Source of the DNA: Thermocrinis sp. | GTDB taxonomy: Bacteria > Aquificota > Aquificia > Aquificales > Aquificaceae | NCBI GenBank assembly: GCA_022759285.1 | Contig: JAEMPM010000159.1 | Coordinates: forward strand, 1 to 13,968 | Length of the DNA: 13,968 bases | Reading direction: 5' to 3' | In this document: piece after piece, positions 6,436 through 13,681 of the stretch | Layout: each line of letters opens with the position of its first letter | Numbering within the stretch: position 1 is the first letter of the stretch | Program-made: the position numbers and the translations under genes | Notes under the pieces: generated by a model | Seen by the model: the letters and a program-made list of their open reading frames with translations, nothing else | Databases searched by the model: none | Told to the model about the DNA's origin: nothing

Positions 6436-7864
6436 AGACCTCCACCCTGTTCCTTCCTCCCTCCTTTGCCCGATAGAGGGCAATGTCCGCCTCCTTTATA
6501 AGCTCATCTATATTCTGCATACCCTTCCTGTATTGAGAGATGCCTATGCTCACTGTGAATGCGATTATAATAGAACCATACTCTACCGGAGTTTTGGCAA
6601 CTGTTGTCCTTATTCTTTCCGCCAAAACCCTTGCTCCATCCAAGTTTGTGTTGGGAAGCAGAACCACAAACTCCTCTCCGCCAAACCTAACGCATATGTC
6701 CGATTTTCTTACTATACCTCTGAGTACATCTGCAAAGGTCTTCAAAACCAAATCTCCAACATCATGCCCATAAGTGTCGTTGATCTTCTTGAAATAGTCT
6801 ATGTCCATAATCAAGAGGGAAAGGGGTTTTTCGTATCTCTTTACCTCTTCAAAGATAAGCCTTGCGTGTTCAAAGAAAAACCTCCTGTTTGGCAAACCGG
6901 TAAGGGGATCATAATAAGCCAGTTCCTGAAGCTCTTTATTTTTCTCCTCAAGCTCAGAAAGTAACCTACCTATGGTAAGAGCTGTATCTACCAAGTTATT
7001 CCTCAAATGGTCAAGCTCATCCTTCGGCTTGTCAGTCTTCAAAAACTCGATTCCTGAAAAATTACCTTCTTTGATCTTGCTGGATAACTTCTGAAGCTTT
7101 ACTATTCTGTCCACCAAATTTTCAGAGAATAAATAGAGGAGTAGAAAAGACAAAAGGGAAAGTGCAAAGGAATAAATGCTGAGAATCCCCATAAGCACAT
7201 AGAAATTTATGTATATTTGGGAGACATCCTTTATAAGAAGGACCTTTCCTATAGGAAATCCTTTCCTATCCAAGAGAGGAAACTCTACCACTAAGTTTTT
7301 TTCCCATAACTTACCATATACCGCATAGCCTTTTGTATCAAGGGGAACATCTAAAACATCCTGTTTTGACATACCCGCAATAACATAGTTGTCCTTAAAT
7401 ATCTTACCTTTTACAAATTTGTCCAAAAATTCCTTAGGAAGGTCTTCTATATAGTACCTGTTGTATAAAATTACCCACTCTACCCTATTAAACTTCCTTA
7501 TTACCTCCAACAATTCCACAAAATTTACTCCCAAAAACCAGCATTCGTTGCCTATTGAGGTATTTTTTCCGTAATAAATTGAATCGGTGGAGAGCCAATA
7601 GTAAGGTCTGCCAGTGCAGTTACCACCAATCTTGAAGGCTATGTAGTATTTATTCTCTGATAATTTTGGCAAAGTGCTAACAAACTCAAGATCCTTAAGC
7701 TTATGCTCAAGCAAAGTATTTAGGTTGTTATACAAAAAGTCCCTTTCTTTGATTAAGTTGTATTGACTTATTCTTTGAAAAATAAAGAAAAGAAAGATTA
7801 CCGTGGGCAAAAAGGTTATTAAAAAAGATGCAATGATCCTGAGTAAGATCCTTCTTTTTAACAT
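6401..7864 (-). CDS. Membrane-bound GGDEF diguanylate cyclase with extracytoplasmic sensor
   Basis: This 487-residue protein should make cyclic di-GMP in response to an external signal. A membrane segment at about 5-30 is followed by an extracytoplasmic region (about 31-220), a second membrane segment (about 222-246), a HAMP-like linker (249-300), a coiled coil (LLSELEEKNKELQELA, 301-316) and the GGDEF domain. The domain shows DPLTGLPNRR (319-328), DIDYFKKINDTYGH and the active-site loop GGEEF (395-399). RKSD (386-389), five residues upstream, is an intact product-inhibition I-site. The sensor has two cysteines (83 and 108) that could form a disulfide; I cannot assign it firmly to a sensor family. 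The start overlaps dapF by 7 bases with GAGGAAAG upstream as ribosome site, so it is translated from the dapF mRNA. The sensor part is more AT-rich than the catalytic part. Confidence 0.93.
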   Translation of the reverse strand: MLKRRILLRIIASFLITFLPTVIFLFFIFQRISQYNLIKERDFLYNNLNTLLEHKLKDLEFVSTLPKLSENKYYIAFKIGGNCTGRPYYWLSTDSIYYGKNTSIGNECWFLGVNFVELLEVIRKFNRVEWVILYNRYYIEDLPKEFLDKFVKGKIFKDNYVIAGMSKQDVLDVPLDTKGYAVYGKLWEKNLVVEFPLLDRKGFPIGKVLLIKDVSQIYINFYVLMGILSIYSFALSLLSFLLLYLFSENLVDRIVKLQKLSSKIKEGNFSGIEFLKTDKPKDELDHLRNNLVDTALTIGRLLSELEEKNKELQELAYYDPLTGLPNRRFFFEHARLIFEEVKRYEKPLSLLIMDIDYFKKINDTYGHDVGDLVLKTFADVLRGIVRKSDICVRFGGEEFVVLLPNTNLDGARVLAERIRTTVAKTPVEYGSIIIAFTVSIGISQYRKGMQNIDELIKEADIALYRAKEGGRNRVEVFIPGETAEAQT

Positions 7865-8697
7865 TCAAAGAGTTCTTTCCTCAAAAAGCCATCAAAGACC
7901 CTGACGACTCCTCCTTCTAAGAAAACTTCCTTGAACTCGTCGTCAAAGTCTATAGCAAGGATTTCTCCACCTTTGGTTAGAACCCGCACTGGTTTCTTTG
8001 AGACAATACCATTTTTGTAGGCTACTATGGCGGAGGCGGTGGCGCCGGTTCCACAAGCTAATGTCTCTCCCTCTACGCCCCTTTCGTACGTTCTTATTCT
8101 TATGGCATCATCTCCCTCCCGTTCTATAAAATTCACGTTAGTGCCTTTGGGTTGGAACTCAGGATGGAACCTTATAGCTCTGCCAAGATTTTTCACATCA
8201 ATTTTTTCAAGGTCGTTTACCACTGTTACAAAGTGTGGCACGCCCGTGTTTATAAAGTACCCTTTTATACTCTGTGCGTCCAAGCTCAAGGAAACTTCTC
8301 TGTAGTCCTTGGGTGGTGTAAGCTGAACCTTTATTCTCCTGCCGTCCTCTAGAACATAAGCCTTTATAACTCCAGCCAAAGTTTCAAAACGCACCTCTTT
8401 GCCTACTATCCCCTCATCAAAGGCAAACCTAACCGCACACCGAGAACCATTACCGCACATTTCCGCTACAGATCCGTCCGAGTTGAAAAATTGCCACTTA
8501 AAGTGGTTCTCCGGATTCTCTGGGTTCTCTATAAGTATTAGCCCATCCGCTCCAACTCCCGTATGAAAGGCGCAAACCCTTTTTACAAACTCTTTAATAT
8601 CAAGCTTCAAGGATCTTAAAAACTCTTCAACTTTTCCATCTCTGTTGTCTATGACCACAAAGTCATTGCCCGAACCCTGAAGTTTGGCAAACCGCAT
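7858..8697 (-). CDS. dapF: Diaminopimelate epimerase
   Basis: DapF converts LL-diaminopimelate to the meso form, the last step before DapF product is used for peptidoglycan or decarboxylated to lysine. Length (279) is normal. The N-terminus is KLQGSGNDFVVID (5-17). The two catalytic cysteines are present: Cys81 in EMCGNGSRC and Cys215 in ETLACGTGAT. PHFVTVV (154-160) and NVNFIE (187-192) match further conserved blocks. It follows ispF by 30 bases and its stop overlaps the GGDEF gene start. It has no Shine-Dalgarno site; TAAAAT lies 6 bases before the ATG, so it may have its own leaderless transcript. Confidence 0.97.
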   Translation of the reverse strand: MRFAKLQGSGNDFVVIDNRDGKVEEFLRSLKLDIKEFVKRVCAFHTGVGADGLILIENPENPENHFKWQFFNSDGSVAEMCGNGSRCAVRFAFDEGIVGKEVRFETLAGVIKAYVLEDGRRIKVQLTPPKDYREVSLSLDAQSIKGYFINTGVPHFVTVVNDLEKIDVKNLGRAIRFHPEFQPKGTNVNFIEREGDDAIRIRTYERGVEGETLACGTGATASAIVAYKNGIVSKKPVRVLTKGGEILAIDFDDEFKEVFLEGGVVRVFDGFLRKELFEC

Positions 8698-8703
8698 GAA
8701 AAA

Positions 8704-8709
8704 ATTTTA
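8704..8709 (-). promoter_or_regulatory. -10-like TAAAAT, 6 bases before dapF
   Basis: On the minus strand TAAAAT is followed by TTTTTC and the dapF ATG in the 30-base ispF-dapF gap. There is no Shine-Dalgarno site and no convincing -35. The position fits a leaderless start, but the gap is AT-rich, so the match could be accidental. Confidence 0.35.
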
Positions 8710-8727
8710 GCAAAACTCAAAGTTTTA

Positions 8728-9198
8728 TTAACACCTTTGCACCAAAACCACACAAAAGCAAGCTATGCCTTCCTCTCGGCAAAACCCCTCCCTTCTTTTG
8801 CCCTTTAGGGAGACCTGATCCCTTTCCACACCCAAAAGCTCGGCTAAGTTCTCTATGAGCCTTTCTTTGATAGGTGCAATTTTTGGTTGGTCTGTTACCA
8901 AGGTGCAGTCCACATTAACTATACGGTAGCCCTTTTCGTGCAACTTTTCTAAAGCAGTCTTTAAAAAGATGACAGAATCTGCGTTCTTCCACCTTGGGTC
9001 TGTGTCTGGAAAGAGTTGTCCTATGTCCTGTTCTCCGATTGCAGACAGAAGGGCGTCCGTGATAGAGTGTAGTATCACATCTCCGTCCGAGTGTCCTTTT
9101 AGCCCCTTGGGGAAATCTATGCGCACACCCGCTAAAATTAAAGGCTTGCCCTCCTCAAAAGGATGGGCATCAAAGCCAAAGCCTACCCGGAACATCAC
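8728..9198 (-). CDS. ispF: 2-C-methyl-D-erythritol 2,4-cyclodiphosphate synthase
   Basis: IspF cyclises CDP-methylerythritol 2-phosphate, releasing CMP, in the non-mevalonate isoprenoid pathway. The metal ligands are visible: Asp10 and His12 in FGFDAHPF and His44 in GHSDGDVILHSITDAL. FPDTDPRWK (63-71) is also typical. Near the C-terminus the usual threonine-rich loop before 'EGIA' is replaced by KGKRREGFCREEGIA and is about three residues shorter than in E. coli, which is unusual. Two starts are possible. GTG (9198) overlaps the argD stop as GTGA, and ATG (9195) gives 155 residues. The ribosome site GGGAG (9204-9208) is 5 bases from GTG but 8 from ATG, and family N-termini begin at this point, so ATG is more likely. 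Translation is coupled to argD. Confidence 0.95.
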   Translation of the reverse strand: MMFRVGFGFDAHPFEEGKPLILAGVRIDFPKGLKGHSDGDVILHSITDALLSAIGEQDIGQLFPDTDPRWKNADSVIFLKTALEKLHEKGYRIVNVDCTLVTDQPKIAPIKERLIENLAELLGVERDQVSLKGKRREGFCREEGIACFCVVLVQRC

Positions 9199-10319
9199 AA
9201 AATCTCCCTCAGCACCTCTATGGCAAAATCCACATGCTCCTTTTGGATTATCAAAGGTGGAACAAACCTTATGACCCTTTCTGCGGTGCAGTTTATGAGC
9301 AGTCCTCTTTCTAAGGCCTTTAAAACTACCTCTTGGCAGTTTTCTTCCCTCTCAAGTCCAAGCATCAAGCCCCTTCCCTTTACCCTGCCAAAGGAACTGA
9401 GCCTTTCTTTGAAGTAGTTTCCCACCTCTTCCACATGATCCAAAAGCTTTAAAACCTTTTCTATTACCACCTTTGCGCAAGCGCAGGCTAAAGCATTGCC
9501 CCCAAAGGTAGAACCATGACTTCCGGGCTTAAAGGCTTGGGCTACCTCCTCCCTTGCAATCACACAGCCTATGGGAAAGCCACCACCAAGTCCCTTTGCC
9601 AAGGTTATGATATCTGGCTTTATGTCAAAGTGCTGATAGCCATAGAACTTACCCGTCCTTCCTAAACCCGTTTGAACCTCATCCACAATAAGAAGGAGCC
9701 CCTCCCTTCTACAAAGTTCCTCCACCTTTGCCAAAAACTCACCCTCCGCCTCGTTTATGCCACCTTCCCCTTGGATCACCTCAAGCATTATGCCCGCAGT
9801 TTCTTTCCTCAGAAGCCTTTCCACAGATTTTATATCGTTGAGTTCTGCATAATCAAAACCTTCAAGCAGTGGCTCAAAACCCTTATGGATCTTTTCCTGA
9901 GCCGTAGCAGACATTGCCCCAAAGGTCCTTCCGTGAAAAGAGTTCTTAAAGGTTATGATTCTGTACCTTTTTTCTCCTTTCTCCCAGAAGTACCTTCTTG
10001 CCAGCTTTATGGCTCCTTCATTCGCCTCTGCACCACTGTTGCAGAAGAAGACCTTTGCGGGTTCACCGAACTGTTCCACCAACAGCTTTGCAGTTTCCTC
10101 TTGCCAAGGGTTCTGGTAAAGGTTAGAAACATGCCAAAGTTTGCTCGCCTGCTCACACAGTGCCCCTACAAGGTCTGGGTCCGAGTACCCCAGCACATTC
10201 ACCGCTATACCGCCCACCAAATCCAAGTATCTTTTACCCTTTTCATCGTACAGATAAACTCCCTCTCCGCGCACAAAAGATACAGGAAGCCTCTTGTAAG
10301 TATCCATCAAAAAGCTCAT
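9195..10319 (-). CDS. argD: Acetylornithine aminotransferase (ArgD / possible DapC activity)
   Basis: This is a PLP-dependent class III aminotransferase of 374 residues. It should transfer an amino group between glutamate and N-acetylglutamate semialdehyde in arginine synthesis. ArgD enzymes often also act on N-succinyl-L-2-amino-6-ketopimelate in lysine/DAP synthesis, which would suit the nearby dapF. Visible motifs are the cofactor phosphate loop CNSGAEANEGAIK (93-105), SFHGRT (127-132), LIVDEVQTGLGRTG (210-223), the PLP lysine Lys242 in LAKGLGGGFP, and HGSTFGGN (268-275). The ATG overlaps the TGA of the upstream aminotransferase as ATGA, with GGGAG (10328-10332) 8 bases away, so translation is coupled. 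The length is slightly short for the family but no motif is missing. Confidence 0.93.
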   Translation of the reverse strand: MSFLMDTYKRLPVSFVRGEGVYLYDEKGKRYLDLVGGIAVNVLGYSDPDLVGALCEQASKLWHVSNLYQNPWQEETAKLLVEQFGEPAKVFFCNSGAEANEGAIKLARRYFWEKGEKRYRIITFKNSFHGRTFGAMSATAQEKIHKGFEPLLEGFDYAELNDIKSVERLLRKETAGIMLEVIQGEGGINEAEGEFLAKVEELCRREGLLLIVDEVQTGLGRTGKFYGYQHFDIKPDIITLAKGLGGGFPIGCVIAREEVAQAFKPGSHGSTFGGNALACACAKVVIEKVLKLLDHVEEVGNYFKERLSSFGRVKGRGLMLGLEREENCQEVVLKALERGLLINCTAERVIRFVPPLIIQKEHVDFAIEVLREIL

Positions 10320-11422
10320 GAGAGAAACTCCCTTAGTCTATTTATTGCTTCTTTTAGCTCTTCCTCTTTACGAGTGTAAGCTAGCCTTACGAAGTGATTA
10401 GTTTGGTTTTTTCCAAAGTCTATGCCCGGTGTGAGGGCTACCTTTGCTCCTTTTAGAACCTCAAGGCAGAACTCGTAAGCATCCTGAGAGTACTTGCTGA
10501 TATCCGCCCAAAGGTAAAAGGCACCACTAGGTTTTCCCTTTATAGGCAGTATATCCTTTATGCCTTCGTATAGCAGATCCCTGCGTCTTTTAAAGGTCTC
10601 TTTGACCTTTGAAAGGTAATCGTAATCAAAAGCACCCAAGGCGGAATACTGGCTAATGGTTGGAGCGCATATATAAACGTTTTGCATGACTACCTCCGCC
10701 CTTCTTATGAGGTCCTCCGGTAAGATCATCCAACCCACCCTAAAACCGGGCATACAGAAAAACTTAGAAAAGCCATTTATAACAATAGCCCTGTCCCAAA
10801 ACTCAAGGGCAGTCCTTTCTTTTCCTTCATAAACGAGCCCATGGTATATCTCATCGGATATTAGGTATATGTTCCTTTCCCTGCAATATTCACACAGAGC
10901 CCTGAGGTTTTCCTCATCGTAGAGTGTACCCGTTGGGTTTGATGGAGAAGAGATATGAACGCCCTTAATGTTCAAACCTTCTAAGTGCTCTGGTGTGATC
11001 TGATAGTTTGTGCTTTCATCAACATTGACAAAGACGGGCTCCACACCCAAAAGATGGGCAAAGTTCTTATAGCAAGGATAAGATGGATCTGCGAGGGCTA
11101 CCCTCTCTCCAATGTCAAAGAGTATGGAGTAGGCTACCAGGAATGCAGAGGAGGTTCCGGTGGTAATAACCACCCGGTTTGGGTCTATATCAACTCCGTA
11201 ATAGTCCCTGTAATGTTTGGCGATCCTTTCTCTGAGTTCCCACAGCCCAAGGCTTGGAGTATAGTTAAACAGTCTCTTTGAGACAGCCCAATTTAAACGC
11301 TCTATTACACCCGGTGGTGGCTCCAAGTCTGGCTCTCCAATTTCCAAATGTACAACATCGGGAATTTCTTGAGCTAGCTTTAAAATGTCCATTACTATGA
11401 AAGGGCTCAGTTCTTTCCGCAT
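10316..11422 (-). CDS. Class I PLP aminotransferase (aspartate aminotransferase-like)
   Basis: This 368-residue fold-type I enzyme should transfer an amino group from an amino acid to a 2-oxo acid. Key parts are the substrate-side YTPSLGLWELRE (54-65), ITTGTSSAF (86-94), SSPSNPTGT with Asn162 (158-166), LISDEIYHGLVY with Asp190 and Tyr193, the PLP lysine Lys220 in NGFSKFFCMPGFRVGW with the nearby phosphate-binding Arg228, and a C-terminal HFVRLAYT carrying the likely substrate-carboxylate arginine. Aspartate is the commonest substrate in this branch, but aromatic amino acids or LL-DAP cannot be excluded, so I give no symbol. It lies 15 bases after alr and overlaps argD by 4 bases. No Shine-Dalgarno site is seen before its ATG. 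Confidence 0.9.
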   Translation of the reverse strand: MRKELSPFIVMDILKLAQEIPDVVHLEIGEPDLEPPPGVIERLNWAVSKRLFNYTPSLGLWELRERIAKHYRDYYGVDIDPNRVVITTGTSSAFLVAYSILFDIGERVALADPSYPCYKNFAHLLGVEPVFVNVDESTNYQITPEHLEGLNIKGVHISSPSNPTGTLYDEENLRALCEYCRERNIYLISDEIYHGLVYEGKERTALEFWDRAIVINGFSKFFCMPGFRVGWMILPEDLIRRAEVVMQNVYICAPTISQYSALGAFDYDYLSKVKETFKRRRDLLYEGIKDILPIKGKPSGAFYLWADISKYSQDAYEFCLEVLKGAKVALTPGIDFGKNQTNHFVRLAYTRKEEELKEAINRLREFLS

Positions 11423-11436
11423 AGCTGGGTTTAAAA

Positions 11437-11442
11437 ATTATA
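11437..11442 (-). promoter_or_regulatory. -10-like TATAAT, 14 bases before the class I aminotransferase gene
   Basis: On the minus strand TATAAT overlaps the alr stop codon and is followed by 14 bases to the aminotransferase ATG. It would give a leader of about 7 bases. Part of the hexamer is forced by the alr stop region, and no -35 is evident, so support is weak. Confidence 0.3.
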
Positions 11443-12454
11443 AGAGTTCTCTTTTTATTCTTTTTGAAAGATTACACATAAGCTCATAGGGTATTGTTCC
11501 CGCCAGTTTGGCTAAATCTGTAAAGCTCTGCCCTTGAAAAACTATATCTACCCAATCTCCTACCTTTGGCTGTGTTCCGCTCAAATCCACAATGGTCATA
11601 TCCATGGTGATGTTGCCAAGTATTTTTACGGGCTTTCCTTGGTAATAAAGGACTCCCCTGTTGGAAAGGTTCTTCATAAGCCCGTCTGCATAACCGAAGG
11701 CGACCACACCCACCAAGGTATCTCTTTCAAGGATATAGCTTCTTGAGTAGGATATAGGATGTCCCTTGGGAAGATTTTTAACAGATATCAACCTTGCTCT
11801 CAAAGTGAGTACTGGCTTCAATTCGATGGGATAGTTAGGCAAAGGCTTTTCTCCGTACAGGGCAAGGCCGACCCTTATGTGGGTAGCAAAGGGCACTTTG
11901 TAGATCAGCCCCGCCGAGCTTTCCAGGTGCACGTACTTTATTCCTTTGTATCTCTTAAGGATCTTTTTAAAGTCCTCTATCTGCCTTTTGGAAAACTCTT
12001 CGTCTGCGGGAGAAGAAAGATGTGTTAGTAAACCTTCTATCCTTGGGTCTTCTACAAAATCATCCAAAAAGCCGAGCCTTCCCATCCCCGTGTCAAACTT
12101 GAGATGTAAAGGAACTTTTAGCCCCTCCACCGCCCGCAAGTGTTCCCTGTGGGATATAACAGGTGTTAGCTTATAATCCACCAGGGCTTTCCTTTCGTCC
12201 TTTAACACTCCACCCAAGATTAGGATGGGCTTTTTTACCCCTAACCTCCTCAGTTCAATGCCCTCCTCCACGCAGGCAACCGCCAAAAACTCCACCTCCC
12301 TTAAAGACTCCAAAAGGTTTGCAATATACTTTACTCCCACTCCGTATGCATCAGATTTGACAACCGCTATGATGGGTTTACCGGAAAACTGATAGAGATT
12401 CCTTATGTTATAAAGTAAAGCTTCCTTGTCTATCAGAAGGACACTCCGGGACAT
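11438..12454 (-). CDS. alr: Alanine racemase
   Basis: Alr interconverts L- and D-alanine with PLP, supplying D-alanine for peptidoglycan. The PLP lysine is Lys33 in AVVKSDAYGVG. The second catalytic residue is Tyr255 in AFGYADGL. HLKFDTGMGRLGF (117-129), THIRVGLALYG (191-201) and NITMDMTIVDL (281-291) are conserved blocks of the family. At 338 residues it is somewhat short against the usual 360-390, without loss of a recognised motif. It follows the flavoprotein gene by 7 bases and precedes the aminotransferase by 15. No Shine-Dalgarno site is seen; TAAAAT lies 9 bases before the ATG. With dapF downstream, the same transcript would supply two peptidoglycan amino acids. Confidence 0.96.
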   Translation of the reverse strand: MSRSVLLIDKEALLYNIRNLYQFSGKPIIAVVKSDAYGVGVKYIANLLESLREVEFLAVACVEEGIELRRLGVKKPILILGGVLKDERKALVDYKLTPVISHREHLRAVEGLKVPLHLKFDTGMGRLGFLDDFVEDPRIEGLLTHLSSPADEEFSKRQIEDFKKILKRYKGIKYVHLESSAGLIYKVPFATHIRVGLALYGEKPLPNYPIELKPVLTLRARLISVKNLPKGHPISYSRSYILERDTLVGVVAFGYADGLMKNLSNRGVLYYQGKPVKILGNITMDMTIVDLSGTQPKVGDWVDIVFQGQSFTDLAKLAGTIPYELMCNLSKRIKRELL

Positions 12455-12461
12455 TAAGCTT

Positions 12462-13574
12462 TTATTTTAAGGTAGGGTCCTCCCTTTTTCCTGTAAGAAT
12501 TTCAATGAGCTCTTTGACGGTTATTATGCCCTGCTTTTTCAAAAGATGACCGTTAGCACCGCTTATGAATATACCCTCTTCATAATCCCCAAGCCACGCT
12601 GCACCCAGTCTATCCGCAATGCAAAATCCCACCTTTTTTGCCTCCTCTCCTTTGTTGCAAGGCACCACACAGTGGGAAACACAACCGTTCCATCCATTGT
12701 ATCCAAGCAACAGCTTTTCCACAAAGGGCGTTTTTACCACTCTCAGTGGATAACCCACAGGAGACTTAAAGAGTATGATGTCATCCTCTTCCGCTTTCAA
12801 CAAAACTTCCTTGTATATATCCGGTGCGTCACACTCTACGGTGGCTATAAAACGAGTTGCCATTTGAACACCGCTCGCACCCCTCTCCATATACCAAAGT
12901 ATGTCTTGGTAGCTCCAAATTCCTCCCGCAACTATAACAGGAATTCCGCCCCACCTTTGGGCTTCCTCAAGGACTGAAGGAAACAGATTTTCCAGCTGAT
13001 ACTCGGGCATAAAGCACTCTTCGTGTTTAAAACCCTGATGCCCTCCAGATCTGGGACCCTCCAAAATCACCGCATCCGGTAGCCTTTTGTATCTCTTCTC
13101 CCATGTCCGGCATATCAGATTAAGAGCCCTTGCGGAAGAAACTATGGGAATAAGGGCAACATCCGCACCCTCTGCGTATTCTGGCATTTTCAAAGGCAAT
13201 CCTGCACCGGTTATTATAGCATCCGCCCCGGCTTCTATTGCATCCCTAAGCACGCGCCCATAATCCGTTATAGCATACAAAATATTTACCCCTATGGCAC
13301 CCCTACCTTGAGAAATCTCTTTGGCTTTTTGGATCATCCAAGTTAAAGCTTCTTTGTTGTGAGTGTATATAGAACCTATGGGACGTCCAAACTTATCCCT
13401 CTTGACAAGCTCCGGAAACCTATAACCTGTGCCTACTGCAGAAATAACACCCATAGCACCTTCCCTTGCCACTGCACCAGCCAGCTTCTCCCAAGAGATA
13501 CCTACCCCCATACCGCCTTGTATTATGGGAACTTCTAATACTTTATTTTTAATTCTCAAAGGCTTTAAGCCCAT
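12462..13574 (-). CDS. FMN-dependent nitronate monooxygenase / 2-nitropropane dioxygenase-like protein
   Basis: This 370-residue TIM-barrel flavoprotein belongs to the nitronate monooxygenase family (PF03060 type), which also contains the enoyl-ACP reductase FabK. Seen motifs are the N-terminal VPIIQGGMGVGIS (15-27), GVNILYAITDYG (95-106), EGPRSGGHQGF with the usual catalytic His179 (172-182), PVIVAGGIW (212-220) and GASGVQMATRFIATVEC (232-248), which would bind FMN phosphate. The C-terminal part has Cys298, Cys302, Cys306 and, before IADRL, Cys318, a cysteine group seen in some family members and possibly metal-binding. The physiological substrate is not predictable. It is the first gene of the long minus-strand run and has a strong ribosome site (GAGGGGTGG, 13578-13586), unlike most promoter-proximal genes here. 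Confidence 0.87.
   Translation of the reverse strand: MGLKPLRIKNKVLEVPIIQGGMGVGISWEKLAGAVAREGAMGVISAVGTGYRFPELVKRDKFGRPIGSIYTHNKEALTWMIQKAKEISQGRGAIGVNILYAITDYGRVLRDAIEAGADAIITGAGLPLKMPEYAEGADVALIPIVSSARALNLICRTWEKRYKRLPDAVILEGPRSGGHQGFKHEECFMPEYQLENLFPSVLEEAQRWGGIPVIVAGGIWSYQDILWYMERGASGVQMATRFIATVECDAPDIYKEVLLKAEEDDIILFKSPVGYPLRVVKTPFVEKLLLGYNGWNGCVSHCVVPCNKGEEAKKVGFCIADRLGAAWLGDYEEGIFISGANGHLLKKQGIITVKELIEILTGKREDPTLK
12464..12469 (-). promoter_or_regulatory. -10-like TAAAAT, 9 bases before alr
   Basis: On the minus strand TAAAAT overlaps the stop codon of the flavoprotein gene and is followed by 9 bases to the alr ATG. There is no Shine-Dalgarno site. The spacing is slightly longer than in the other cases, and the last codons of the upstream gene are A-rich, so this is a weak call. 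Confidence 0.25.
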
Positions 13575-13593
13575 AGGCCACCCCTCAAATAAT

Positions 13594-13633
13594 TTTGCTT
13601 ATTAATTTAATCCACAGTGGTGAATAAAGCAAA
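13594..13633. repeat. Imperfect inverted repeat with a nested palindrome
   Basis: TTTGCTTATT (13594-13603) is matched by AATAAAGCAAA (13623-13633), with one extra base in the right arm. Between the arms lies the small palindrome CCACAGTGG (13612-13620). The structure lies in the 5' region of the minus-strand flavoprotein gene and covers its candidate -35 and -10. It could be an operator, or a hairpin if transcribed. It is not followed by a T-run on either strand, so a terminator is unlikely. Confidence 0.5.
13604..13632 (-). promoter_or_regulatory. Candidate promoter for the flavoprotein-alr-argD-dapF run
   Basis: On the minus strand TTGCTT (13632-13627) and TAAATT (13609-13604) are separated by 17 bases. 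The predicted transcript would begin around 13597, giving a leader of about 20-25 bases that contains the strong ribosome site of the flavoprotein gene. Matches to consensus are only moderate (3 of 6 and 4 of 6), so the spacing is the main support. Confidence 0.4.
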
Positions 13634-13639
13634 TAACGT

Positions 13640-13666
13640 AATAGAGTTTAAAAACAACACTCTATT
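13640..13666. repeat. Perfect 8-bp inverted repeat, operator-like
   Basis: AATAGAGT (13640-13647) and ACTCTATT (13659-13666) are exact reverse complements separated by 11 bases; a T-G wobble adds one more outer pair. Centre-to-centre spacing is 19 bases, near two helical turns, which suits a dimeric DNA-binding protein. It lies from about -49 to -23 relative to the predicted start of the right-hand gene, overlapping its -35 region. No T-run follows on either strand. Confidence 0.55.
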
Positions 13667-13675
13667 GGATTGAAT

Positions 13676-13681
13676 TAAAAT
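13676..13681 (+). promoter_or_regulatory. -10-like TAAAAT, 7 bases before the right-edge gene
   Basis: TAAAAT is followed by TTAAGCC and the ATG at 13689. There is no Shine-Dalgarno site, and an in-frame TAA lies one codon upstream of the ATG, so no longer start is available. The arrangement matches that of gap and lig. No clear -35 is present, and the inverted repeat at 13640-13666 occupies that place. Confidence 0.45.

Noticed and set aside
6407..6964. Plus-strand open frame (185 codons) opposite the GGDEF domain
   Set aside because: It lies across the conserved cyclase domain on the other strand and shows no domain of its own.
9672..10379. Long plus-strand open frame (235 codons) opposite argD
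   Set aside because: It is antisense to a complete, motif-rich argD and part of the aminotransferase gene, and its translation has no recognisable domain and a Cys/His/Phe-rich composition typical of shadow frames.
13640..13666. Inverted repeat as a rho-independent terminator
   Set aside because: The stem is AT-rich and neither strand has a T-run after it; the position in a divergent intergenic region fits an operator better.
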